Below are positions 36,252 through 44,068 of a stretch of 64,000 nt of DNA, in pieces. The stretch lies in the NCBI GenBank assembly GCA_017482205.1, contig JAFUNK010000024.1, positions 239,861-303,860 on the forward strand. Direction: 5' to 3'. This DNA is from Lachnospiraceae bacterium. GTDB lineage: Bacteria > Bacillota > Clostridia > Lachnospirales > Lachnospiraceae. Within the stretch, counting starts at the first letter, position 1; each line of letters opens with the position of its first letter. A program made the position numbers and the translations under genes. Under the pieces are notes generated by a model that saw only the letters and a program-made list of their open reading frames with translations, ran no database searches and had not been told where the DNA came from.

Positions 36252-36758
36252 ATGACAGAGGAAATTTATCTTCGCCCCATGACTAAAGAGGATACGGACA
36301 ATATTATCCGTTGGCGCAATAGTGATGAGGTACGTAAGCGTTTTATTTACCAGAAGCCTTTTACGAGGGAATCTCACGAGAACTGGATAAAAACCATGAT
36401 TGATACCGGAGAAGCCGTGCAGATGATTATCTGTCTAAAGGATGGAGATGTGCCTGTGGGCTCTGTGTACATCAGGGATATTGACACTACACATCATAAA
36501 GGTGAGTACGGTATTTTTATCGGTGAAGAAAGTGCCAGAGGAAAAGGCGTAGGCACGGCTGCTGCAAAGCAGATGATAGAGTATGCTTTTAAAGAGTTAA
36601 AGCTCCACCGCTTGTTTTTGCGGGTTTTTGCAGATAATGAGAGGGCAATTAAGAGTTATGAAAAGGCGGGGTTCTGTAAAGAGGCATACTTAAAAGATGA
36701 TGTGTGTATTGACGGAAAATATTGTGACATGGTATTGATGGCTGTTGTTGCTGATTAA
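36252..36758 (+). CDS. GNAT-family N-acetyltransferase (RimJ/PseH-like)
   Basis: A 168-residue acetyltransferase. 'LRPMTKEDTDNIIRWRNSDEV' starts the fold, 'GIFIGEESARGKGVGTAA' is the acetyl-CoA pyrophosphate loop (R/QxxGxG/A), and 'LKLHRLFLRVFADNERAIKSYEKAGF' is typical of the RimJ/RimL-PseH group. Near a 4,6-dehydratase and a sugar aminotransferase it probably N-acetylates a 4-amino-4,6-dideoxy sugar nucleotide, as WecD or PseH do. Exact substrate not readable. Confidence 0.85.
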   Translation: MTEEIYLRPMTKEDTDNIIRWRNSDEVRKRFIYQKPFTRESHENWIKTMIDTGEAVQMIICLKDGDVPVGSVYIRDIDTTHHKGEYGIFIGEESARGKGVGTAAAKQMIEYAFKELKLHRLFLRVFADNERAIKSYEKAGFCKEAYLKDDVCIDGKYCDMVLMAVVAD

Positions 36759-36803
36759 AACGGTTGTATATTGGTACTTTGGGAAAAATGAAGGGAACTG
36801 TAC

Positions 36804-38006
36804 ATGGGTAAACAGACAAGCATGGACTTCACACAGGGGATAACACAAAAATTACATAGTCCGGACAAAGAGCGTATGGCAAATCTGGAGCTTTTGCGTA
36901 TAGTTTCCATGCTGTTTGTTGTGGTACTGCATTTTATTGGAAAGAGTAGTAATCATCCCGCACTTACAGATACAGAGATGGAGGCATGGGAATACGGAGC
37001 GTGGGCATTGGAGTCCCTTGCCATTGTGGCAGTAAATGTGTATATGTTGCTTTCCGGTTATCTGCTGTCAGGCACTACCTTTAAGGTAAAGAGGCTGTTA
37101 CAGCTATGGTTACAGCTTTTGTTTTACAGTGCCGGTGTAGGAATCGTAGCGGCGATGTTTGGATATATTCCTACGGAAGGAATTTCTGTTTATTATCTGG
37201 CACAGTTGTTTTTGCCTGTATCCACTAATCATTATTGGTTTATGACGGCTTATGTGCTGATGTATCTGTTTTTACCAATTTTGATGGCAGGTGTGGGCAG
37301 GTTAAGTAAAAAGCAGTTTCAAATTGTATTGTGTTTGTTGTTTTTTGTATTCTGTGGTATGAAATCCATATCGCCCATTAAACTGACAACGGACATGCAG
37401 GGATATGATTGTATCTGGTATCTGTGTATGGCTTTGCTGGCAGCATATATACGGTTGTATGGTATTCCTTTCTTTAAAAATAAAAAGAGAAGTCTGCTGG
37501 TATATCTGGTATCGGCAGCAGCTATTTTCGGTATCAGTCTGTTGTTCAGATATATTTATATACAGACCGGTAAACTGAGTGATATTGTAACGGTGTGTTA
37601 CAATTACAATCATATACTGGTAGTGTTTGCTAGTGTGGGATTCTTTTATTTGTTTTTACATATGCAGATAAAACCCGGATTGTTAAGCCGTTTGGTTTGC
37701 TGGATGGCACCGTACACACTTGGTGTGTATTTGTGGCATGAAAATATTGCCATCCGCTATGAGTGGCCTTTGTGGATACAAAACTTTCTTGGTGGAGCAA
37801 CGGAAGGTGTGCAGTGGTTTTTTGCACTGAGTATCAGTGTGGCAGCGGTGTTTATTATTGGTATCTGTCTGGATATGGTAAGAGGTGTTTTGTTTAAAGG
37901 GGGACACAAACTGTTGTCATTTATAAAACCGTACAGAAAACTGGATATGTGGCTTTCGGGACTGGTGATTGATGTGAAAGAAGGTAAACAGGAAAATGAC
38001 AAATAA
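36804..38006 (+). CDS. membrane acyltransferase, acyltransferase-3 family
   Basis: A 400-residue protein with about 10 transmembrane helices. Residues 28-45 read 'MANLELLRIVSMLFVVVLH' with the catalytic-type His at the end of helix 1, followed by 'VNVYMLLSGYLLSG', the standard start of OafA/WecH-type acyltransferases that move acetyl groups to glycans across the membrane. 'YTLGVYLWHENI' near the C-terminus is the family's last conserved segment. It begins with AAGGGA and overlaps the next gene by 11 bases. It probably O-acetylates the exported polymer, and the SGNH protein at 28360 could oppose it. Confidence 0.9.
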   Translation: MGKQTSMDFTQGITQKLHSPDKERMANLELLRIVSMLFVVVLHFIGKSSNHPALTDTEMEAWEYGAWALESLAIVAVNVYMLLSGYLLSGTTFKVKRLLQLWLQLLFYSAGVGIVAAMFGYIPTEGISVYYLAQLFLPVSTNHYWFMTAYVLMYLFLPILMAGVGRLSKKQFQIVLCLLFFVFCGMKSISPIKLTTDMQGYDCIWYLCMALLAAYIRLYGIPFFKNKKRSLLVYLVSAAAIFGISLLFRYIYIQTGKLSDIVTVCYNYNHILVVFASVGFFYLFLHMQIKPGLLSRLVCWMAPYTLGVYLWHENIAIRYEWPLWIQNFLGGATEGVQWFFALSISVAAVFIIGICLDMVRGVLFKGGHKLLSFIKPYRKLDMWLSGLVIDVKEGKQENDK

Positions 38007-39753
38007 ACCAAGGAAAAATTGGTATGCTGTTTTACAAAATTATATATTTCCATTGATATTATTGCTGTATCCCCTGCGTCATGTCTGTATAGGATTGGAT
38101 TTGCGTGATACGGGCTATAACTATGCCAATCTGCGGTATATGGGACTGGATAATATGGACCCTATGTGGATGTTTTCTACTTATCTGGCGAATGTGGTAG
38201 GGCATTTCCTGACAATGCTTCCCGGCGGTCATACCTTGTTGGGGCTGAATATATATACTGCCTTTTCGGTAAGTGGTATGGCACTTTTGGGGTATTATTT
38301 TTGTGTGAGGAAGTTGGATATGCCGTCTTCCCTTGCCTTTTTAGGCGAATTTGTAGCTATTAGTCTTTGCTGGGCACCTACGGCAGTGATGTATCATTAC
38401 TTGACTTATGTGCTTTTTTTAGTAGGTGCGGTATTGATGTATCAGGGACTGGTAAAAGAAAAACCAAAGCTCTTGGTGTTGGCGGGAGTAGCATTGGGAA
38501 GCAATATTTTTGTGAGATTTCCCAATTTAACGGAGGCAGCATTAATAGTAGCACTTTGGGGGTATGGTATTTTTAAACGTAAAAAACCGATACAGGTGGC
38601 AAAGGAAACCGGTTTTTGCCTGTTGGGATATGTGGGTGCGGTAGCAATATTTTTAGGCTATATTTCTTTAAGGTACGGTTTTTCTTATTATACGGATGCT
38701 ATTGCAAGTTTGTTTGGCATGACCCAAACAGCTACGGATTATAAAGCAACCTCGATGTTGAGCGGCATTTTTACATGGTATACCAAAAATCTGTATTGGG
38801 TTATCAGGATTGCATTTTTTATGGTATTGGGAATTGCGGTAGCTATACCGTTCCCGAAGAAATTTCGTAAAATAAAGGCAGTGGCGGCGGTTATTTGTGC
38901 CATAGCGGCAATTGTTTGGCTGTATAGCAGAAAATTCTGCAGTTTGGAATTTGATACTTATGCTTCCATGCTGTTACCGGCCATTTTGTTTTTGATGCTG
39001 ACATTGTTTATTTGTCTGGTACAGATAGTCAGAAGGGGGGCAACACCGGAAGAAAGACTGCTTGCCATGGTGGTTGCTATTATTGTATTTTTCACCTCCA
39101 TAGGCAGTAACAACGGTTTGTACCCAAGTATCAATAACCTGTTTCTGGCAGCACCGTATGTATTTTGGATGGTGTGGAGATTTTGCCGGTACAGTGCAGA
39201 AAAAACAGCAGTTGTGTTGTTTCCTGCAAAGGCTGTATGTGTGGCGTTTCTTTGTGTGTTTTTATTTCAGAGTATCGGGTTCGGTACGGGGTTTGTGTTT
39301 GTAGAATCTAAAGGTGCAAAAAATACCGATACAAAAATTGAAAATAATGATATACTAAAAGGAATCTATATGAGTGCAGAACGTGCCGGGTGGCTGAGTA
39401 CCATTACAGATTATGTGGAAAAGAACGGTTTGAAGGGTAAAGAGGTTATTTTGTACGGTGATATTCCCGGTATGAGTTTTTATCTGGATATGCCGTCTGC
39501 ATTTAATCCATGGAGTGATTTGGCTTCATACAGCTTTTCTTCCATGGAAGCGGCAATGGCAGAACTGGAAACAGAAATTGTTGGTGGTGGGGAATATCCG
39601 GTAGTGCTTTTGGATAAGGCCGTCTGGGAAAAAGATGTTGAAGACCCTAAAATGGATTTGATAACAGCTTATATGGATGAATATGAATATATACTAACCT
39701 TTGAAAATGATAAATTTGCTTTGTATGAAGCAGAAAAGAGGAATTATGATTAA
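37996..39753 (+). CDS. polytopic membrane protein, possible GT-C glycosyltransferase
   Basis: A 585-residue protein with about 11-12 transmembrane helices up to residue about 435 and a soluble external C-terminal domain ending in a 'ENDKFALYEAEK' strand. The first external loop, 'IGLDLRDTGYNYANLRYM', places acidic residues (D36, D39) right after helix 1 like the catalytic loop of GT-C enzymes. I cannot assign a Pfam name. It overlaps the acyltransferase upstream and the aminotransferase downstream, so it is co-translated with sugar-modifying genes. Confidence 0.6.
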   Translation: MTNKPRKNWYAVLQNYIFPLILLLYPLRHVCIGLDLRDTGYNYANLRYMGLDNMDPMWMFSTYLANVVGHFLTMLPGGHTLLGLNIYTAFSVSGMALLGYYFCVRKLDMPSSLAFLGEFVAISLCWAPTAVMYHYLTYVLFLVGAVLMYQGLVKEKPKLLVLAGVALGSNIFVRFPNLTEAALIVALWGYGIFKRKKPIQVAKETGFCLLGYVGAVAIFLGYISLRYGFSYYTDAIASLFGMTQTATDYKATSMLSGIFTWYTKNLYWVIRIAFFMVLGIAVAIPFPKKFRKIKAVAAVICAIAAIVWLYSRKFCSLEFDTYASMLLPAILFLMLTLFICLVQIVRRGATPEERLLAMVVAIIVFFTSIGSNNGLYPSINNLFLAAPYVFWMVWRFCRYSAEKTAVVLFPAKAVCVAFLCVFLFQSIGFGTGFVFVESKGAKNTDTKIENNDILKGIYMSAERAGWLSTITDYVEKNGLKGKEVILYGDIPGMSFYLDMPSAFNPWSDLASYSFSSMEAAMAELETEIVGGGEYPVVLLDKAVWEKDVEDPKMDLITAYMDEYEYILTFENDKFALYEAEKRNYD

Positions 39754-40873
39754 TTTTAATGTGCCTCCCTGCACCGGCAAAGAATTGGAATATATTGCGA
39801 AGGCTGTAAAAAACCAGAAAATCTGTGGGGACGGAGAATTTACCAAAAAGTGTGATGCATGGATTGAAGAAAAGACAGGTACAAAAAAGAGCCTGCTTAC
39901 CACTTCCTGCACCCATGCACTGGAATTGGCAGCCCTCCTGGCGGATATTAAGCCCGGCGATGAAGTGATTATGCCTGCCTATACCTTTGTGTCCACTGCA
40001 GATGCGTTTGTGTTGCGTGGTGCAGTGCCGGTGTTTGTGGATATCAGGCCGGACACCATGAATATAGATGAAAAGTTGATAGAAGCAGCGGTTACCGAGA
40101 AGACTAAATGTATCGCACCGGTACATTATGCAGGTGTTTCCTGTGAAATGGATACTATTATGGATATTGCGAAAAGACATAATCTGGCAGTGATAGAGGA
40201 TGCTGCACAGGGAATTATGTCTACCTATAAGGGAAAGGCACTGGGAACCTTTGGTGACTTTGGGTGCTTTTCTTTCCATGAGACCAAGAATTACAGTATG
40301 GGTGAGGGTGGTGCCCTGTTAATCCGAGATGAAAAGCATATTGAGAATGCAGAAATTATTCGTGAAAAGGGAACAAACCGTTCTAAATATTTCAGAGGAC
40401 AGATTGATAAGTATACATGGGTAAATTTCGGTTCTTCTTATTTGCCCAGCGATATGAATGCTGCTTACTTGTATGCCCAGTTAGAAATGGCAGAGGAAAT
40501 TGCAGCAGACAGAATGGCAAGCTGGAACCGTTATTATGAGGCACTGACACCGTTAGCTGAGGCAGGTAAGATAGAACTGCCTTATGTACCTGCGGATTGT
40601 GAGCATAATGCACATATGTTTTATATAAAAACGGCTGATTTGGAAGAAAGAACACGTTTGATTACTTTCCTAAAAGAAAATGATATTTTGGCGGTGTTCC
40701 ACTATATTCCTTTGCATACGGCACCTGCGGGACAAAAGTTTGGACGATTCCACGGTGAGGATAAATATACCACAACGGAGAGCGAAAGACTTTTAAGGCT
40801 GCCTATGTATTATGGCTTGAAGGCAGAGGAAGTGGATTATATCTGCAATAAAGTAAAAGAGTTTTATCGATAG
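39746..40873 (+). CDS. wecE: dTDP-4-amino-4,6-dideoxy-hexose transaminase (WecE/RffA-type)
   Basis: A 375-residue PLP aminotransferase of the DegT/DnrJ/EryC1 family. The opening 'MINFNVPPCTGKELEYI', then 'GDGEFTKKCDAWIE', 'MPAYTFVSTADAFVLRGA', 'VHYAGVSCEMD' and 'CFSFHETKNYSMGEGGA' (Schiff-base Lys after HET) follow E. coli WecE closely. WecE makes dTDP-4-amino-4,6-dideoxygalactose (Fuc4N) from the RfbB product, and RfbA and RfbB are at 53290 and 47443. The start at 39746 has AGAGG and matches WecE; the frame opens earlier at 39701. It overlaps the preceding gene by eight bases. Confidence 0.9.
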   Translation: MINFNVPPCTGKELEYIAKAVKNQKICGDGEFTKKCDAWIEEKTGTKKSLLTTSCTHALELAALLADIKPGDEVIMPAYTFVSTADAFVLRGAVPVFVDIRPDTMNIDEKLIEAAVTEKTKCIAPVHYAGVSCEMDTIMDIAKRHNLAVIEDAAQGIMSTYKGKALGTFGDFGCFSFHETKNYSMGEGGALLIRDEKHIENAEIIREKGTNRSKYFRGQIDKYTWVNFGSSYLPSDMNAAYLYAQLEMAEEIAADRMASWNRYYEALTPLAEAGKIELPYVPADCEHNAHMFYIKTADLEERTRLITFLKENDILAVFHYIPLHTAPAGQKFGRFHGEDKYTTTESERLLRLPMYYGLKAEEVDYICNKVKEFYR

Positions 40874-40896
40874 ATAAAGACTGACGGGAGGGCAAT

Positions 40897-41958
40897 ATGC
40901 CGGTTTTACAGATTCTGGTGCTGCTATTCTTTATGGTGCTGGTACCCCTGGCTCTGGGAGCAGGGGTGTCTGCTTTTATACGGGAAATGGAAAGAAATAT
41001 TTGTTTTATGTGGGTGGCGGGGTATCTGATTATGTTTGCCGTTTTTCAGATAATATGTGTCCCCATGATTATGAAATTCTGTCTACTGACGTCGCTGGTA
41101 TGGGTGTTTGGTATTATATGTGTAATTTTAGCAATGGTTGGCGGCGGTATATGGTTTGTTAAAGTAAGCAGAACGGTTTCCCTGCGGGTAGTCGGGAAGA
41201 AGGAAAGAAATAAGGCAGGGCTGGTTTTGTGGGCAGTATTCGGAATTCTGCTTTTGATACAGCTTGTAGCGGCTATCTTCATGGTGTGCGGAGATGGCGA
41301 TGATGCTTTTTACGTGGCAGCTGCTACCGTGGCAGACGGAAGTGACAAAATGTATTTGTATCTTCCTTATGTGGGTGGAACCACCAAGCTGGATTATCGA
41401 CATGTATTGGCACCGCTGCCTATGTTTATTGCTTTTCTTAGTAGAGTGACAGGGTTTCACACGGCGGCATTGGCACATACCGGTATGCAGGTGTTTCTGA
41501 TTCCGGTTACGTATGGTATCTATGGCCTTATTGGTGACAGGTTGTTTAAGGGAAAGAAAAACGCAGTTGCTATATTTATGATTTTTGTGGCAATTGTCAT
41601 TATGTGGGGAAATGTGTCTGTTTATACCTCAGAAACCTTTTTGTTGACACGAACCAGACAGGGTAAAGCGTCACTTGCCAATTTAGCAATTCCGGCATTG
41701 GTTTTGCTGATGTATATGGTAGGCGAGAGACTGGCTGAAAAAAAGAAAGTAGAAAAAGCGTTGTGGGTAATGGTTTTTGCGGCTATAACGGCAGCATGTC
41801 TGTGTAGTTCCTTTGGCGGCTTTTTGATGGCTCTTTTATTGGGGGTTATCGGTCTTTGCATGATAGTAACTTATAAGAGGTGGTCATTGATTGTACCGCT
41901 TTTTATCAGTGTAATTCCGGCGGCAGTTTACAGTTTAATGTATGTGGTGCTTGGGTAA
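40897..41958 (+). CDS. membrane protein, N-terminal part of a probably interrupted DUF6077-like gene
   Basis: A 353-residue open frame with about nine transmembrane helices, ending at TAA (41956-41958) directly after a helix. 'VCGDGDDAFYVAAATVADG' in the large external loop and 'LDYRHVLAPLPMFIAFL' are patterns I associate with DUF6077-type membrane proteins, in which the acidic loop again resembles GT-C catalytic loops. The next 255 codons continue in the same frame without a break and look like the rest of the same protein. It has a strong GGGAGG ribosome site. As it stands the product would lack its last helices and external tail. Confidence 0.65.
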   Translation: MPVLQILVLLFFMVLVPLALGAGVSAFIREMERNICFMWVAGYLIMFAVFQIICVPMIMKFCLLTSLVWVFGIICVILAMVGGGIWFVKVSRTVSLRVVGKKERNKAGLVLWAVFGILLLIQLVAAIFMVCGDGDDAFYVAAATVADGSDKMYLYLPYVGGTTKLDYRHVLAPLPMFIAFLSRVTGFHTAALAHTGMQVFLIPVTYGIYGLIGDRLFKGKKNAVAIFMIFVAIVIMWGNVSVYTSETFLLTRTRQGKASLANLAIPALVLLMYMVGERLAEKKKVEKALWVMVFAAITAACLCSSFGGFLMALLLGVIGLCMIVTYKRWSLIVPLFISVIPAAVYSLMYVVLG

Positions 41959-42726
41959 GTGGGAGCTTATTATATGTGGAATGAAATTGTGGCTTTTTAT
42001 GAAGGATATGTGGGGACGGGCATGCTGGCAGCTTTGTTTCTGGCGGCAGAGGTTTATTTATTTGTAACGGAGAAAAATAAAACTACAAGAATTATTTTAT
42101 TGTATGTACCTGTTCTTTTACTAGTATTGTTTTTTTCTCCCCTGTTTGCAAAGATAGTGTTTGCCTTTACGGGGGATGAAATTTACTGGCGCATTTTATG
42201 GCTTGTTCCGGTGGTGCCGGTGTTAGCTTATGCGGCTTGTAAAATTATAATTTCAATAAACGGAAAGAAAAAAATAGTTGCAGGCGTTGTCATGGCACTT
42301 GTTCTAATGGTGTCAGGACGGCTGGTATATAAAAATCCGGGTTTTATAAAAGCAGAGAATGCATATCATATACCGCAGGCAGTGGTGAATTTGTGTGATG
42401 CAATCCGTGGAGAAGAGCATGTAATGGCAGCCTTTCCGGTGGAGCATTTGTATTATGTGCGTCAATATACGGAGAGTATTAATATGGCGTACGGGCGGGA
42501 AATGTTGAGGTCTGACTGGGGGGCGAAAAACAGATTGTACGATTTACTCCTGCTTCCGGTATTGGAGGTAGAGGAGATAGTGGGGGAATTAAGAAGCCGG
42601 CAGTGTGAATATGTCATATTCTCGGAAGAAAAGGAATTGAACGGAGCATTTGAGAATTACGATTTTGAGTTTTTTTATGAAACTGACGGATATGTGGTAT
42701 ATCGGGATGCATTGTATGGGAGATAG
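41959..42726 (+). CDS. membrane protein, C-terminal part of the same interrupted gene
   Basis: In-frame continuation of the preceding gene beyond a single TAA. It can start at GTG 41959 or, more plausibly, at ATG 41974, which has GGGAG about ten bases upstream, so reinitiation is conceivable. It holds three to four transmembrane helices, then a soluble external domain ending 'FFYETDGYVVYRDALYG', the same kind of tail seen in the protein at 37996. Alone it has no known role. Either the full gene is inactivated by a recent nonsense change, or two chains assemble, or the stop is read through. Confidence 0.55.
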   Translation: MGAYYMWNEIVAFYEGYVGTGMLAALFLAAEVYLFVTEKNKTTRIILLYVPVLLLVLFFSPLFAKIVFAFTGDEIYWRILWLVPVVPVLAYAACKIIISINGKKKIVAGVVMALVLMVSGRLVYKNPGFIKAENAYHIPQAVVNLCDAIRGEEHVMAAFPVEHLYYVRQYTESINMAYGREMLRSDWGAKNRLYDLLLLPVLEVEEIVGELRSRQCEYVIFSEEKELNGAFENYDFEFFYETDGYVVYRDALYGR

Positions 42727-42730
42727 GAAA

Positions 42731-42829
42731 TAAAGGGGCTGTTGAAAAATAGGCTGGTTTCCGAAACGTTTGTAAAAAAGATTTCTTTGCAAATGATTCG
42801 GAAACTGCTATTTTACAACAGCCCTTTTA
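42731..42829. repeat. palindromic repeat element A, acting as convergent terminator
   Basis: GGGCTGTTG (42736-42744) pairs with CAACAGCCC (42816-42824), and the pairing continues inward through AAAATAG/CTATTTT and GTTTCCGAA/TTCGGAAAC, giving a long hairpin with T-runs at the outside on both strands. It fills the space between two convergent genes. The same sequence occurs at 63806-64000. A shorter piece (GAAACTGCTATTTT) occurs at 47378-47391. Confidence 0.8.
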
Positions 42830-42830
42830 T

Positions 42831-43802
42831 TTAATAGATAATAGTATAGGCTTCCAGAGCATCTTCCATTCTGCCGGCAATTACCTTTCTGCCATCCAGA
42901 TTTAAATGTCTATGGTCGATTAAATACTGAGGAGCAATATCTTCGTGAATGCTGCCGTACAGGTTATCAACAAAGGTAACGCCTAAACGACTTGCGGTAT
43001 CAGCCTGGTTGAAAACATAAGTGGAAAGATAATCGGCATATGCCTTTTTATCACTGCTGACCAATTCACCGTTTTCATCAAAACCGTAAGCGTAGGAAGG
43101 CGACATTACAATGACTCTTATCCAAGGGTAGGTTTCCTGAATAAGGGAGATACCTGCTGCCATGGAGCCGTTAAAGGTAGTTACATCCGTAAAATTGTCA
43201 GGATTGATAACAGGGTGACTGGAAATATAGTCCATGCCGTCATACATAATGAAAATGGCATCTACGGTAGTGAAATCAATGGATTGTAATAAGGCAACGG
43301 ATTCTTCGATGTCTACCGGAACGGACATGGCGTTGAATGCCTGCTCTACCATTTCATCATTGTCCTGGGTGAAAATGGTGGATAAATAATAAAAACTAAA
43401 AGCGTCCATCGGATAAATATCAGGGTTAAAAGGGTAACATTTGGAAGCCATACAGGAGTCCATGATGGAACAATTGTATACAGTGGCACCGGTTGCTTCA
43501 GCAAATAAATTGCAAAGGTTTTCAGAAGAATTCCGGTCATCGGAAAAAGGTGCATTTCCGAAGCATACTACAGTAGTTACACCATCATCCGCCGGAAATG
43601 TACCATCATCTTCCGACATAAGGGGCAGGAAGTTGTCCAATGGCTGGATTTCTGCATTTTCAGGCGTGGGAATCTTATCAATATCCTCCTGTGTGATGAT
43701 ATTGCCAAATCCCCAGAATTTACGGACAATAATCACGATAATCACAATTGCCACGATGGCAAAAATAATATGCGGATTTATTCTGAATTTTTTCTTTTCC
43801 AT
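42831..43802 (-). CDS. membrane-anchored SGNH-like protein with altered nucleophile site
   Basis: A 323-residue protein, the only gene read from the minus strand. A signal anchor lies at residues 11-27. The external domain has 'VVCFGNAPFSDDR' where block I (GDS) should be, with Gly82-Asn83-Ala84, so the usual catalytic Ser is absent. The C-terminal 'DHRHLNLDG' keeps the Asp-x-x-His pair (D296, H299). 'IMYDGMDY' replaces the GxND block. It may be a catalytically changed or binding-only member. AAAGGATG stands before the start. A possible minus-strand -10 (ATTATA on the plus strand at 43852-43857) is upstream, without a clear -35. Confidence 0.7.
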   Translation of the reverse strand: MEKKKFRINPHIIFAIVAIVIIVIIVRKFWGFGNIITQEDIDKIPTPENAEIQPLDNFLPLMSEDDGTFPADDGVTTVVCFGNAPFSDDRNSSENLCNLFAEATGATVYNCSIMDSCMASKCYPFNPDIYPMDAFSFYYLSTIFTQDNDEMVEQAFNAMSVPVDIEESVALLQSIDFTTVDAIFIMYDGMDYISSHPVINPDNFTDVTTFNGSMAAGISLIQETYPWIRVIVMSPSYAYGFDENGELVSSDKKAYADYLSTYVFNQADTASRLGVTFVDNLYGSIHEDIAPQYLIDHRHLNLDGRKVIAGRMEDALEAYTIIY

Positions 43803-43908
43803 AGTATCATCCTTTCTTTTGGAAAAAATTGCTTGTACATATAATTGTACTATTATATGAAAAAACTGTCCAGTTTAGTTGAGAAGATTTAATAAAATAT
43901 AAAGAAAT

Positions 43909-43925
43909 GATACAAAGAGGATACA
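43909..43925. promoter_or_regulatory. tandem hexamer site (TGTATC-N5-TGTATC on the minus strand)
   Basis: GATACA, five bases, GATACA on the plus strand, an 11-bp repeat of the kind bound by OmpR-family response regulators. Read on the minus strand it is TGTATC-N5-TGTATC, differing from the WalR consensus only at position 5 of each hexamer. It lies about 75 bases before the -35 of the GH25 gene. The same arrangement occurs before the LCP gene at 62516-62532. Confidence 0.5.
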
Positions 43926-43999
43926 AAAACACGGAAAATGGTATCATGGAACTTCATAAAAAAATAAGAAATTGGAAAAGATTAGAGCGGGTGTTACCC

Positions 44000-44028
44000 T
44001 TGATGATGCTGTATAGAAATGGTATAAT
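44000..44028 (+). promoter_or_regulatory. sigma-A-type promoter of the GH25 surface protein gene
   Basis: -35 TTGATG (44000-44005), 17-base spacer, -10 TATAAT (44023-44028), preceded by TGG (extended -10). The expected start is about 35 bases before the ATG at 44069. This gives the gene its own strong promoter in the 266-base gap after the divergent SGNH-like gene. Confidence 0.75.
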
Positions 44029-44068
44029 GTTACGGAATTGTTAAACAGTATAAAGGATGTGAGGAAAC

